From Sycobia sp. Sy_11 (Eukaryota; Arthropoda; Insecta; Hymenoptera; Epichrysomallidae): 64,000 nt of DNA. Numbering within the stretch: position 1 is the stretch's first letter; every line of letters begins with the position of its first letter. Shown one piece after another: positions 44,314 to 55,482 of the stretch. The DNA lies in contig JACCIC010000281.1 in NCBI GenBank assembly GCA_018907035.1, positions 310,001-374,000 of the forward strand, read 5' to 3'. Under the pieces are notes generated by a model. That model saw nothing but the letters and a program-made list of their open reading frames with translations, ran no database searches and was not told where the DNA came from. The position numbers and the translations under genes are program-made.

Positions 44314-45600
44314 TCAGGTACGTAAATAAGTCTTTCCCGTTTTTTTTTCAAATTTTGAGCCTTTATTGTGAAAAAATGGTTACAAATGAATTATTGAAAG
44401 TATTGGCCATCGCTAGCTACAACTTTTTCCCATCTTTCTGGCAACATACGAATCCCGTTGCGAAAAAATTCGCCCGGTTTGGCCTCTATCCAGTCATCCA
44501 CCCATTTTTTGGCTTCCTCGTAGGAATGGAAGTGCTGGTCAGCCAGGCCATGCGTCATCGATCTGAAGAGATGGTACACAGACGGAGCAACGTCTGGACT
44601 ATACGGCGGGTGGGGTAGGACTTCCTATTTGAGCGTCTCTAAGTATGTTTTCACCGGCGGTGCAACATGTGGGCGAGCATTGTCATGTTGCAAAATAACT
44701 TTGTCATGCCTGTCGGAGTATTGTGGCCGTTTTTCTCGCAGTGCGCGGCTCAAACGCATCAATTGTCGTCGATAGACCTCGCCTGTGATCCTTTCATTCG
44801 GTTTCAGAAGCTCATAGTAAACCACACCTAGCTGGTCCCACCATATACAGAGCATGAGCTTGGCGCCATGAATATTTGGCTTGGCCGTCGATGATGATGC
44901 ATGGCCGGGTAGTCCCCATGATTTTCTTCGCTTCGGATTATCGTAACGTATCCACTTTTCATCGCCAGTCACGATACGATGCAGAAAACCCTTTCTTTTA
45001 TGTCGCTGAAGCAGCTGTTCGCAAGTGAAAAAACGCCGTTCGACGTCTCTCAGCTTCAGTTCGTACGGCACCCAATTTCCTTGCTTTTGGATCATTCCCA
45101 TGGCTTTCAAACGCTTGGAAATGGTTGTTCGGTCAACTCCCAATGCTTCAGCAAGTTCTTCTTGCGTTTGACAAGAATCTTCATCAAGCAAAGTCGCCAA
45201 TTCTCGATCTTCAAAGATTTGCGGTCGCCCGGAACGCTCCTTGTCTTCCACGTCGAAATCACCGCTTTTGAAGCGTCGAAACCATCCGCGAACACTTGAA
45301 TCATCGACACAACCTTCTCCATAAGCCTCCTGAAGCAATCGATGCGTCTGGGCAGCAGATTTCTTCAAATTGAACCAATAAAGTGAAACTTCTCGCAAAT
45401 GACGTCGACTCGGCTCAAATTTCGACATTTTCACGATATCAAAAATTTATGATGCGAAAAAATTTTAACTAATGTGTTAGTATGGAATTGTTGACATATG
45501 AATAAGCTTTGATTATGATATATGTAACCATTGAATACTCGCACAGTATTGGTGGCGCCATCTCTTACAAAAAACGGGAAAGACTTATTCACACTCCTAA
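44314..45600 (-). mobile_element. Mariner copy 2 (minus strand) with TA target duplication
   Basis: Starts TCAGGTACGTAAATAAGTCT at 44314 and ends, reversed from 45600, TTAGGAGTGTGAATAAGTCT. TA flanks at 44312-44313 and 45601-45602. 1287 bases, the full family length, in opposite orientation to copy 1 and 2.1 kb from it. The two copies are nearly identical outside their lesions. Confidence 0.95.
44391..45428 (-). pseudogene. Mariner (DD34D) transposase, copy 2
   Basis: From the ATG of MSKFEPSRRHLREVSLYWF at 45428 the frame is open for about 267 codons through both helix-turn-helix motifs, the GRP linker (ERSGRPQIFEDRE), TGDEKWIRYDN and HDNARPHVAPP. Then TGG (Trp) of the LQWEVLPH motif has become TAG, and beyond it the third catalytic Asp reads Val (APSVYHLF, copy 1 has APSDYHLF). 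After the stop the same frame continues to VASDGQYFQ at 44391. DNA binding is preserved but catalysis is not. Confidence 0.9.
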
Positions 45601-46539
45601 TATTTTTTTCGTAGAATCGATCGGTGTTATTAGTTCTTTGAAATTCACAACTTCTATTTAATTTGTTTGGATCATTTTGCTAAAGTTCGATGACGTAGTC
45701 AATTTGAATTCATTTGCAATAGCGTGTTCGATCGATTTAATTTATCTATAACGATTTATTGCAAAATATAAGTGTAAAAGAAAGGTTTGCTGAAGTAAAA
45801 TAAATATTTTTGTTAATTCTAGAAAATCGATTTTACTACAAATAAAACTTTATTTTTTTAAAATATCATCAAGACGATTATTGACAGGAACATTATGAAC
45901 ATTTAAACATTTTGAAAAATAACTTTCAACTGTTGAGAAGATTTGAATTTTTCGTCCGATAATGAATTTTGACACATTAATAGAAGTATTAATTTCTGTA
46001 TTTACATTTTTAAAAGTATGAAAGCATCTATCTGCGAGTTACTACTGTCATTTATAAATACAGAATTATTATAACTGAGCTAATAAATACCACGTTAATC
46101 GCTACATGCAATGTCATTCTTATTAATGGTAATAATTACTTGTTACTTTTGTCTTACGTCTACGCTGATCTTCGAAGAAAGCGCTCTGTATAAAAGAAAG
46201 TGTAAAAAATGAAGCTGATGTCTATAACCAGATCTGAACGCCATGAAGATACACCACGATGAAGATACAGCATCACATCAAGAACATTGTAAATCTTACA
46301 GCGTAGACAGTCAAAACCTAAACTCCTAGGCTCTAAAATTAAACTTCAATATTGATGACTCCAATTGTAAAAGCCAGTATTTTAATATACAACAAATTAG
46401 ATCACAGATAATAAAATGATTAAATTATCAAATCATATACTTTAGTGTACTCTATATAGTGTAATAAGATATTCAAAGAAAATTTGTAGTTTTTCTGTAA
46501 CAATTACTATTTCAAATATCGCAATAGACACTTTTATAC
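45601..46539. other. AT-rich intron sequence next to the NOS exon
   Basis: No gene or element recognised; ends at the splice donor of the NOS exon. Confidence 0.6.
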
Positions 46540-46641
46540 CTGAAAACTGTATAGTACTGCTACATTTGCTTCAACAATAGCTTTATCTTTCCATAAAGAA
46601 GAAGACATTCGTGTATCCAGACCCATTCGTAAGGCTATCAC
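46540..46641 (-). CDS. Nos: Nitric oxide synthase, small oxygenase-domain exon
   Basis: A 102-base, 34-codon minus-strand exon between acceptor CTTTCAG (46642) and donor GTATAA (46539), phase 0 on both sides. It encodes [20 protein letters not shown] followed by [14 protein letters not shown]. In NOS proteins this block (LW-D-x-x-x-x-E-N-AV-SF) lies directly before NVTIVDHH, which is the start of the exon at 14409. The exon would contribute to the haem- and arginine-binding oxygenase fold. No stop and intact splice sites suggest it is under constraint. Confidence 0.9.
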
Positions 46642-47338
46642 CTGAAAGTTTAATATTTTAATTATATATTTTAATTAATGCATTATTTTTTCTTGTTAAT
46701 AAGTTTGGAATTATTCAATCGTATTTATAAAAAGAATAATATTGTTATAATTGCCGCGACATTCATCTTCAAAAAGAGAGCGAATAAGCAAAAGACAAAG
46801 TTAGAGCCAGATTCGCGAATCATTTCATTTTCAAATCGTTTTCAATCATTTTTCGATCTAAGTTTTGTAATTCGTTAGGCGAAAGATACAATTCACGTTA
46901 GATTTTTTGCAACGTTTCCAATGAATGTATGGTACTGGCAAAATTTCGAAACCATAACTGCTCGTCATCTCGAAATTGTTCAGCAAATATTTGTAAAAGT
47001 TGTACATCTATCGGACCATAAACACCATGTAATTCCGAATCTCGTTCTAGAACTGTAATAATAATGGAACTGTAATAAAAATAGAATAGACTGTAATAGA
47101 ACTGTAATAGAAAAACTGTAATAGAACTGTAATAAAAATGGCATTTCCATTTTCCCATCTAATCTGCCGTTTATACTGCCACATTAATTAATTCGTTATG
47201 CGATACTTCTGAGAGCCCCTACTGGCTCACAGACATTGGCCCGTACTGGAAAAACTATTATCAATTGAACTAAATGAATATTAATATTAAACATAACTTT
47301 TCCTTCCGGATACCATGCTGGTAATATGAGCAGTTATA
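46642..47338. other. Spacer with an unassigned coding-like fragment and short repeats
   Basis: 46898-47060 on the minus strand encodes RDSELHGVYGPIDVQLLQIF and DDEQLWFRNFASTIHSLETL before TAA, preceded by TTCTAG that could be a splice acceptor. It reads like real protein but I do not recognise it. Just above, 47055-47150 is a run of ACTGTAATAGA repeats. Whether this is an upstream NOS-locus exon, another gene or a TE fragment is open. Confidence 0.3.
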
Positions 47339-48598
47339 TTAGGTTGTTAAATATCTTCCTTCCGCTTTTGTGCTCCTCATTCAATGCTTTATAAAAAGTG
47401 TTAAAGTGGTCGGATCTACTTCAAATATGCGCCGTTTTGTTCCATAATCTGTTTCCATCTAGACGGCAACTTCATAATACCCCTCTCGTAGAAACCCCTC
47501 TCCTTATTTGTGAAGAACTCGGACAGCTACTTTTCACAAGCCTCTTTTGAGTCCAACTTTACACCACCAAGGGCGTTCGACATGGATAGAAACAGGTGGT
47601 AATCACTTGTCGCTACGCCTGGGCTATATGGTGGATGCGATAACACCTCCCATCTGAATTCCCCGAACTACCGTAGCTTCTGACGATTCATCAACGAAGT
47701 GTCTGGACTGGCGTTGTCCTGGTGGAACAGAGGACTTGTCTGCTTCAATCGATCCAGTTGTTCACAGTAGATGGTACAATTAAGCTTCTGGCCATATACA
47801 AGCAGCTCACAGTGGATGATTCCCTTCCAATCCCATCAAACACACTGCAAAACCTTCTTGCCCGTCAATCCCGGCTTGGCTACTGTTTGGGACGGTCCAC
47901 CGACCTTGGACCACGACCATTTTCGCTTGATATTGTCGTATGCGATCCATTTTTCGTCGCCAGTCATCATGCGCTTCAAAAATGGGTTAAGTTCGTTCCG
48001 GTTCAGCAACATATCGCAAGCGTTGATTCGGTCCAGAAGGTTTTTTTTTGTCAAATCACGCGGCACCCAAACATCAAGCTTTTTTTGTATCTAGCCTTCT
48101 GTAGATGGTTTAAAATGGTTTGGTAACTAACTCTCATCTCCTGGGCGATGTCAGCAGATGCCACATGCAGATCTAACTCGATAGATTCCATGATTTAATC
48201 AGTATTCGTCATCATAGGTCTTCCACCGGCTGGCTTATTTATGGTGTCGTTTCCACCGGCTCTGAATCGTCGAAACCATTCCTCTCCGGTTCAAAATAAT
48301 AGCGTGCCCATCCCCCAAAATACCTCTAATCTCACAGAACGTTTTTCTAGCGGATTTGCCTTTGACGAAGGCAAACTTTAAAATAGCGCGAATTTCGGCG
48401 TTAGTGAACTCCATGTTTACACGTCTATAACTTTTGCACGCAATATCGAAACTAATAATGCATGGCGTGCTTTTGTACGTTATATAAAGACCTTTCAAAT
48501 GATGTACAGTATTGTCAGATACGAGCTCTGTTGCCGTAAATAGCCACGAAATTAATTATTAAGACAAGAAGGCAGACGGGAGATATTTAACAACCTAA
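47339..48598 (-). mobile_element. Third mariner family element with TIRs
   Basis: TTAGGTTGTTAAATATCTTCC at 47339 and, reversed from 48598, TTAGGTTGTTAAATATCTCCC are terminal inverted repeats. TA precedes the left end (47337-47338); the right flank is TC, probably a mutated TA. Length 1260 bases. Confidence 0.9.
47420..48430 (-). pseudogene. Mariner transposase of the third family
   Basis: The minus strand begins MEFTNAEIRAILKFAFVKGK near 48412, typical of the first helix-turn-helix. 47836-48066 gives FLKRMMTGDEKWIAYDNIKR, with the first catalytic Asp, and SWSKVGGPSQTVAKPGLTGK. Lower down, TSDYHLFLSM near 47590-47620 holds the third Asp. Several stops and frameshifts disable it. Confidence 0.8.
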
Positions 48599-48869
48599 TC
48601 TGAAAAAAACAATCATCAATGCTTTCCATTTCAATTTTCTTATTTTCACTTTTTCTTTTCCAGGCTAAGTTGGACTCGTCCAGTATATAGATTGAAACTT
48701 TATTTCTGGATCTTAGGTAAGAAGCTAAAATTGCCCACATATTAATACCTTCTGTAATAAATTTGAGTTATTTTGAATCGCATTCAAAGTGTGAATATAA
48801 ATATTATTCTGCCAAAAAATGGTAGAATTGTTAAATGTTGTTTAAAAACCCATATCTGAACATTCAAAA
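48599..48869. other. Short spacer with an unassigned minus-strand frame
   Basis: 48600-48740 reads MWAILASYLRSRNKVSIYIL then DESNLAWKRKSENKKIEMES on the minus strand, running into the mariner TIR. It is not recognised and could be chance or the remainder of an interrupted sequence. Confidence 0.25.
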
Positions 48870-49580
48870 ACTATGAGAACATCTAAAAAATAGAAAATGA
48901 GTGCTACATGAATTTAATGAAAGGCAGATGGAAATCCGAAAAAACACTTGTGAAATCAATGACATGAAGGAAAAGAACCTTTACATTGTATTGTTACTGA
49001 AATTTAAAAATGCATGTATTACAAAAATCTTAAACGAAAAAAATCATAGGTTAATCTTGGACAACCTTCAACACCGACTGTAAAATAAGATTAATTCAAT
49101 AAAATTTTGAGATCAGAATAGTGTGGTGTATTATGACTAATTAAAACCCGTTGGAATAATTAATAATGATCGCTATCGAACAAATGATCAATTTCAATCA
49201 TGCATTGATAAAAAAATGACCACAATCGGCTAGAAGACACGGCCAGGCAATTTTTCTCCATAACAATGTTCCTGCGTACAAAGCAAAATCAGTTCAGGGT
49301 ACAATCAAAGTACTTGGCTAGGAGCTTATACACCACCCACTGTATACGCCAGACTAGGCTTCTTCGAACTACCATTTGTTTTCATCGAAAGAAAAGAACA
49401 ATGCATTGGTTAAATGGAACTTCGGTTCGGAAGTTAAAAATTGAGCGTCTGGTTGCTTTTGCTTGAAAATGTAAACAATTATATTGGCACGATATTCACC
49501 AATTGTATAAAATCTTTTTCTCGGTATTATTGTTGGCCATATGGTACATTGATAAATATATTAACCACAGAAAGTAATTT
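48870..49580 (+). pseudogene. Mariner transposase relic (plus strand)
   Basis: 48905-48950 gives HEFNERQMEIRKNTCEIND, a mariner linker segment (usually HELNERQM..R). 49220-49400 gives FLHNNVPAYKAKSVQGTIKV, LGWELIHHPLYTPD and SSNYHLFSSKE, the second and third catalytic regions; both Asp are changed to Asn. Several stops; TIRs not found. A family distinct from copies 1 and 2. Confidence 0.65.
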
Positions 49581-50640
49581 GTAGTTTAGTAAATACCTAT
49601 AGCTTAGTTCACTTTCATGTTAGCAAGGTTACATAATTTTAAACGTAAACGCATAATATTTTGTTTCAGTCCCTAATAAATATTCTTTTTCCGTTTACTA
49701 TATATATTTCCAAATAGATATACTTTAGAGAAAATTAAGAAATAATTATCCACATTTATTTACATTTTAAAACATCAACATATTAAAATAGTTATATACG
49801 CACTTACATTTGCATTTGTATAATATTTATTTAAGGTTTATTGGTTGTGTATATTTTATGTACCTTCTAAAGTGAAAGTTCTAATATTGTAATTATAAGC
49901 TCATATACATATGTACTGTAGAGTAACAGGATTGAATGACTTTACTTTATTTATATGATAATTGTTATTTAAATATAAATTTGTTGCATTTTTTATAAAG
50001 CACATTTTTTAATATAATAGATAATTTAATACATATAATATTAATATATAATAGAGAGATATAATTAGCAATCCTTTCATACCTCCATAAATATTTGATT
50101 TATACAATACTTTTTTGAAGGACAATGCCATGTATGTATGGCAAATACTAAAATGAATAGTTTTGCTGTTTCTTTCAAAATATTCAATATGAAAGTGCAC
50201 ACATACGCGTTATTACACGTATTTACATACTATTAAAATATACATGTATTTCTTTCTGCCATATTAATTACTCTTACCACACGTACCCTATTTTTATATA
50301 TGTATATCTTATTCATTGTCCTTGTCGGTCATTCCACTAATTAAGAAACAATAATTATTACCTGAGAGTCCAGATTGTTATTATATATATTATTCATACC
50401 AATAACGTGTCCATCGATTCAATATCTAGAAATGAGCTGTAGTCTCAGAGGCATACATAACTATGTGCATACAGACAGCGCATTTTTGTTACTACCGAAG
50501 AAGTATAAAGAATTAGACTTTTTTAATTATGAGTAGCATAACAGATTGAGGATATCCTGATCAGGATTCAATAGCACATTATAAAACTCATCCCTCACAA
50601 GGATATAATAGCACATTATAAAATTACGAAGAAGAAGATG
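49581..50640. other. AT-rich DNA, no gene seen
   Basis: Nothing recognisable in about 1 kb. Confidence 0.6.
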
Positions 50641-51700
50641 AATATTTGTTTTTGTCAAAAAATGTTTATTTATTTATCGATAGTTCTGTTTTTCTCTTCA
50701 AAGTAATCCACGTCAAATACAATACACTTTTGCCAGCGCAATTTCCAAACTTCAAAGCATTACTGATAAAGACTTTTTGGTTTACCCTTGCACTTATCCT
50801 GTGACCTTTATCTCCTCAATTTTAGTAAAACGCGGTTGTTCTATAGGTCTTTTCAATTTTTCAAAAAGAAAAAGTCTGCGGAAGCCCAATCTTACGAATG
50901 CTGTGAATAAGGCATAATTACGGCGAAATACTTACGAACAAGCAATGACACGTGAGCTGGCGCCTTTTCGTTAGGCAATAACCATGATTGGTTTTAGCAC
51001 TATTCAGGACATTTTATTCGTAGTACTTCACGCGACTGGCGTATATATTCTAGATAATACTGTTTATTAACTCTACGACCTTCTGATAAAAGCTCCTGAT
51101 ATACTAAGCTATCATAATTAAGGAAAACAGTAAGCAGTACTTTGTCATTTGAACGAATGATAATATATGATAATTTTGCGTGATTTTTGTGATGGTGATT
51201 TTGGTCTTAGTGATCCATAATGCTTCCACTGGGATGACGGAGCCTTTTTTTCGATTTCATAACTATGTGCCCAAGTTTCATCACTTTCTATGATGCTTTC
51301 GAGTAATTTTGCGTCATTTCTGGCATTATTTAATAGACTGTAAGCGATGCTTATGCGACATTTCTTTTCCTCAAAATGTAGCAATTTCGTTCTCATGTAT
51401 AATATCTCCGATAAAATTATTTAGCATTAACCAAACGAGACACTAATTTCATCAGCAACTTTACTTATAGTAATTCGACGATTCTATAACTCTATCTATT
51501 TTACTTTTTCAACGTTTTCATCAGTTGTTGAAGTACTGGGTCACCCATAGCGAGATTCGCCATTGGTATTTTCTCAGCCTTCTTGGAAAAACTTCGTACG
51601 ATTTGTTACCTTTTTCAGACTTAGGGTGAACTCACGGATGCTACTGTCAACATTTTATGTCTTTTAGTACACTTTATTCCATCATTTATATCGATATAAA
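50641..51700 (-). pseudogene. Mariner transposase relic (minus strand)
   Basis: 51145-51396 on the minus strand gives KKCRISIAYSLLNNARNDAK, then SDETWAHSYEIEKKAPSSQW and KHYGSLRPKSPSQKSR, the first catalytic Asp region of a mariner of the FLJ37770-like type. Flanking traces (50690-51100, 51400-51700) fit the rest of the protein but are heavily mutated. Confidence 0.65.
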
Positions 51701-52199
51701 ATAAATTTTTGCGCTTATTAATTCCAAATAACAATTTTACTATTTACTTTAATTATTCTTTGCGTTATCGTAAGTCACGTTGCACAGTTATAAAATCGGG
51801 AATATTACATTAATAATATTACATTACTAATATTACATTAATGAAAACAATATACATTAAGAACTTAATTATATAATAGCGCACAAGAAGATATATTGAT
51901 GTCTATCTTTGTTCGTATTTTGATTAGATTAGAAAAAATTATTTGAACCAAACCCTTCAAGCTGAATTTCATGGTGCTGCTGCACCATGAAACTAGCCGA
52001 ATAACTTTAAGATAAAAAAAGTTTTTGAGATTAAATTTGCTTTGACATATAGTATAATAGAATAACTTTATATCAACAGAATGACACAACGTTTTCATAT
52101 TGATGCAATAAATATTTGAATATCTCTCGTAAACCAAAATCACAGAATCTTATATTCCTTCTTCCTCCATATATATTTTATATTTCCTTTATATATAAA
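51701..52199. other. AT-rich DNA, no gene seen
   Basis: A 16-base palindrome-like TGGTGCTGCTGCACCA lies at 51971-51986. No gene. Confidence 0.5.
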
Positions 52200-52226
52200 T
52201 AAATATATAAATAAATAAATAAATAA

Positions 52227-52282
<56 letters not shown>
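52195..52282. repeat. (ATAA)n and (TA)n microsatellite
   Basis: AAATA units followed by about 24 TA units and a GC/GT tail. Confidence 0.95.
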
Positions 52283-52285
<3 letters not shown>

Positions 52286-52529
52286 CGTGTGTATGTGCGT
52301 GTGTGTACTTAAAAATATATAAATTGAAAAAAATGATAAGTTAGCTTATTGTAGGAGTAGATAATTCTAACAATAAGAGAGGCACTTTTACTATAATTTT
52401 GATTTCTTTTTTCTCCGAATTTAGTCTGCAAATTTATTTCGTGTTGGTAAAATCTACCGCGGAAACTATTATAATGTTTTAATCTAGAAAATAAGTCGGA
52501 AACTATTATAATGCTTAATGAGGATATAA
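52283..52529. other. AT-rich spacer
   Basis: About 250 bases; a 14-base direct repeat CGGAAACTATTATAATG (52460 and 52497) is present. Confidence 0.5.
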
Positions 52530-53340
52530 AACTAGACTCTATGAGTGGTTCTCACGTTTTAAAAAGGAGAAATTTCAATTGAAGATCAATGAGGGCGCTC
52601 TGCAACGTCTAAAAATGACGAAACGTTGACAACAAAGTGAATGCTCTCATATGTAAAAACCGTTAGCGAACCGCTGATCAACTCAGTGAGGTGTTGCATA
52701 TGGAAACAGTTGCAACCAAATTTGATCTTCGCCTTTTCATAAGCAAGCAACGGAAGCAACAAGTCCAGCATGTTCGCAGCTTCTAATTCAGGTCAAAGAT
52801 CCTAATTTTTTTCCAAGGTAATTACTAGTGATAAATCATGATGTTATGGAGACGACACTGTAATAAAGAATCTCTCGAGCTACTGGAAAAGACCTCTCAA
52901 AGACAAAGCTCTCCTCGCAGCAAACAAAACCGCCACGAAAAATGAAATATCAAGATAATTATCCTTTATTTCTTCGACTGCACAGGTGTTATGTACACGG
53001 GTCTTTGTTCCGCCGACTCAAACTGTGAACAATAAGTTTCAAAAAGATTGAGAGAAAATATCCGGGAATTCCCATGATAATGCACCAACTCACACCGCTC
53101 TCGCTGTAAAGCAGTTTTTGATCAAAAACACCAATCATTCACCCCCCTCCCCCATACTCGCGAATTTGGCCTCCTGTAATTTGTTTTGATCGTCATATTT
53201 AAAAAATACATGAGAAGAATGTGTTTTGTCACTTTTCATAACGTAAAACAAAAATCGCAGGAAAGGCTGAAGAACATCCAGATACATGAATTTCTAAATG
53301 TTTTGAACAATGCAAACATCGTTTACGTTATATTCAACTG
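52530..53340 (+). pseudogene. Mariner transposase relic (plus strand)
   Basis: Frame fragments include LERPLKDKALLAANKTATKN near 52880, then near 53070 SHDNAPTHTALAVKQFLIKN, holding the second catalytic Asp, and ANLASCNLF near 53160, where the third Asp should be and is Asn. The C-terminal tail is scrambled. TIRs not identified. Confidence 0.65.
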
Positions 53341-53390
53341 AAAATAATATGAAGGTGATATGCTACAAAAATAATAATCCATTAAATTAA

Positions 53391-54010
53391 ATAAATATGT
53401 TCATCGGTCTTACAGACTTTACAATATAATATATTAGCTGAAATAATGACAGTCAGGCTGTTTTTCTTTATATTCATACCCATAGAATCTGAAATAAAAC
53501 TTATTACTACAATAAATTATATGAAAAATTAAAAACAAAAATATAATAAAATTAATAATAAAATACAAATAAAATAATAAATAAAATAAAATAAAAATAA
53601 TAAAAGCAATATTCTATGTTAGTAAAGGACAATCTGGCTACCCCACCACTTTAAATATTGACTCACCTTTGGTGGCCGACGTTTCGAACTGAGTTAGTTT
53701 AGTTCCTGAGGATACACCGGTTCGAAACGTCGGACACCAAAGATGAATCTAAATTTAAGGTGGTGGAGGCAGCCAGGTTTTCCTTTACTAACATAGAATA
53801 TTGCTTTCATTATTTTTATTTTATTTATTAATTTATTTTTATTTTATTTTTATTTTTTTATTATTTGATTTTTATTTTTAATTTTAATTTTGATTTTTTA
53901 ATCTAATTTATTTTTAGTAATAAGTTTGATTTCAGATTCTTCTGGGATGAATATAAACAAGGACAGTCCGACTGTCATTATTTTAGCTAATATATTATAT
54001 TATAAAGACT
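53391..54010. mobile_element. 620-bp palindromic Penelope-type terminal repeat pair
   Basis: Two arms of about 300 bases, 53391-53698 and 53721-54010, are inverted copies, separated by 22 bases. Modules such as TCGGTCTTACAGAC, AATGACAGTCAGGCTG and AATCTGAAATAAAACTTATTACTA match the arms around the Penelope-like element at 6465-8126. The innermost 13 bases, CCGACGTTTCGAA and TTCGAAACGTCGG, are a perfect pair. There is no ORF, so it is a non-autonomous or deleted derivative. Confidence 0.8.
53702..53734 (+). ncRNA. Hammerhead-ribozyme-like core
   Basis: CTGAGGA (53706-53712, fits CUGANGA), then GAAAC (53724-53728) and GTC (53729-53731) are in hammerhead order with the cleavage site after the C. 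Helix I could be GTTC with GGAC (4 pairs). Helix III would be the minimal AC/GU seen in Penelope hammerheads, which act as dimers. Helix II pairs poorly here, so this copy is probably degenerate. Confidence 0.4.
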
Positions 54011-54326
54011 CTCTTGCGTCCAGCAACTATATCGGATATATATATGTATGAATATACATATATCTATATGTATACTTACGAGTATAAGTGTTTACAAATG
54101 TGGTCATTCCCTTGCAGTTTTCAAGCCCGGGAATGTACGTGGATTTCGAGCGAGGAGGAGAGTGATATAGAAATAGAGAGGAAGAAAGAAAAAGGGGGGC
54201 GATCGTTCGCGGCAACGTCGCGATGACACTGTCCATCATTAAAAAAAAGTTATATATACGTATACGTATATATACCAGAAGAAATGAGAATTTCTCAAAA
54301 TTTTCCTATCCTTAGGAACTGAAGAC
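54011..54326. other. Spacer left of the right-hand LTR
   Basis: Mixed sequence with TATATA runs and a GA-rich patch (54150-54200). No gene. Confidence 0.5.
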
Positions 54327-55383
54327 TGTTGACAGTGTCGAATGCCGAACTGCGCACGCCTCCCCCCGCAATAAAAACCAGATGTGACCCAAACGAGGCT
54401 GCCTGGCTGCGGACCCGCCGTAATGCGGCGCGGACCGAAATGCCTCTCCCCTCCCCCACCACGCCGATCCTACTTTCCCCCGCGGAAAACTCAAGACGAA
54501 GCGGAGGGCGCGCTAATGCGATTTTTACGACCCCCTCCCCCTTTGTATACACTAACGAATTTTGGGACGAAATATCACCGAGAACGACACTATGAAGAAA
54601 ACTAAGAATTTTAAAAGAAATTTATATAATGAAATAATATTTGAAAATATAATTCCTGCCTCGAGGTATTATGTTCGAATTGTAAATAATTATAATTATT
54701 ATCGCGAGAACTTATTTTATTTTGCAAATCACAATTATTATTATAATTTTAATTATTATTATTGTTATTCTTATTATGAATGATGTAAATTTATTTATTA
54801 CCATGAGTGGTTGTCTTATTTTGATAGTTAATTATTATTAAACTTATAAAGTTAATTATTATCGTGAGCGTTTATCTTATTTTTAATTATTATTATTGTT
54901 ATTATGTTAATTATTATCATTCGTGTTTATCTTACTTGTATATTATTATTTTGATATTATTACTAGTATCGTTATTACTAAGATTTTTGCTATTATTATT
55001 AGTATCATTATTATTACAATTATTATTTTTAGTATTAATCTTCATACTTTTGACGCGTATTCACCACCATAAAACGTAATAGTTCATAAGAGGATGTTAT
55101 TTTATATTAGCGTTATAGTTAATCAATTATTATTATTTTAATAATTATATTTTCTATCAAATATTAAATAAAGTTAGTTTATAATTCACGACGACGCCTA
55201 GGTTTGTTCCATGTAGTTTATATGGAAAGTCTTTGTCGAGCGAAAAAGAAAGCAATAATCATAATAATATTTTACGAGGAGAAGGGAAGTATAATACTTC
55301 TATAATAAAAAAACGTCCCTTCATCTCTCCCACTACCATGTACTTTCCCAGCGGGGAAAAATTCGGCGGCTTCGCGCTCCGAC

Positions 55384-55391
55384 TATAAATA
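55384..55391 (+). promoter_or_regulatory. TATA box of the LTR promoter
   Basis: TATAAATA followed by GC-rich DNA. Transcription would start about 25-30 bases downstream, near 55415. Confidence 0.7.
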
Positions 55392-55476
55392 CGGGCCCGC
55401 TGGACTGCGAAAAGCAGACTGCCGGTCGCGTTTGTAGCAAGCGAAACAATCTTTGTACCGTATATTTAAGCTATAG

Positions 55477-55482
55477 AATAAA
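55477..55482 (+). terminator. LTR poly(A) signal
   Basis: AATAAA 93 bases after the TATA box start, the expected spacing within R of a retroelement LTR. Confidence 0.6.

Larger units (their letters stand above)
14410..46539 (-). other. Giant nitric oxide synthase intron (32.1 kb)
   Basis: The donor at 46539 (CAG|GTATAA) and acceptor at 14410 (ATATAG|GTT) bound a 32,130-base interval joining two exons whose peptides are adjacent in the NOS family. It contains at least seven mariner copies, two Gypsy LTR/internal blocks, two Pao blocks, Penelope repeats and several microsatellites. The interval is inferred to be a single intron; a missed small exon is unlikely because the flanking peptides abut. 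Confidence 0.75.

Noticed and set aside
53699..53734. A clean, active hammerhead ribozyme
   Set aside because: The core motifs are present but helix II between CTGAGGA and GAAAC hardly pairs, so activity of this copy is doubtful; retained only as a hammerhead-like core.
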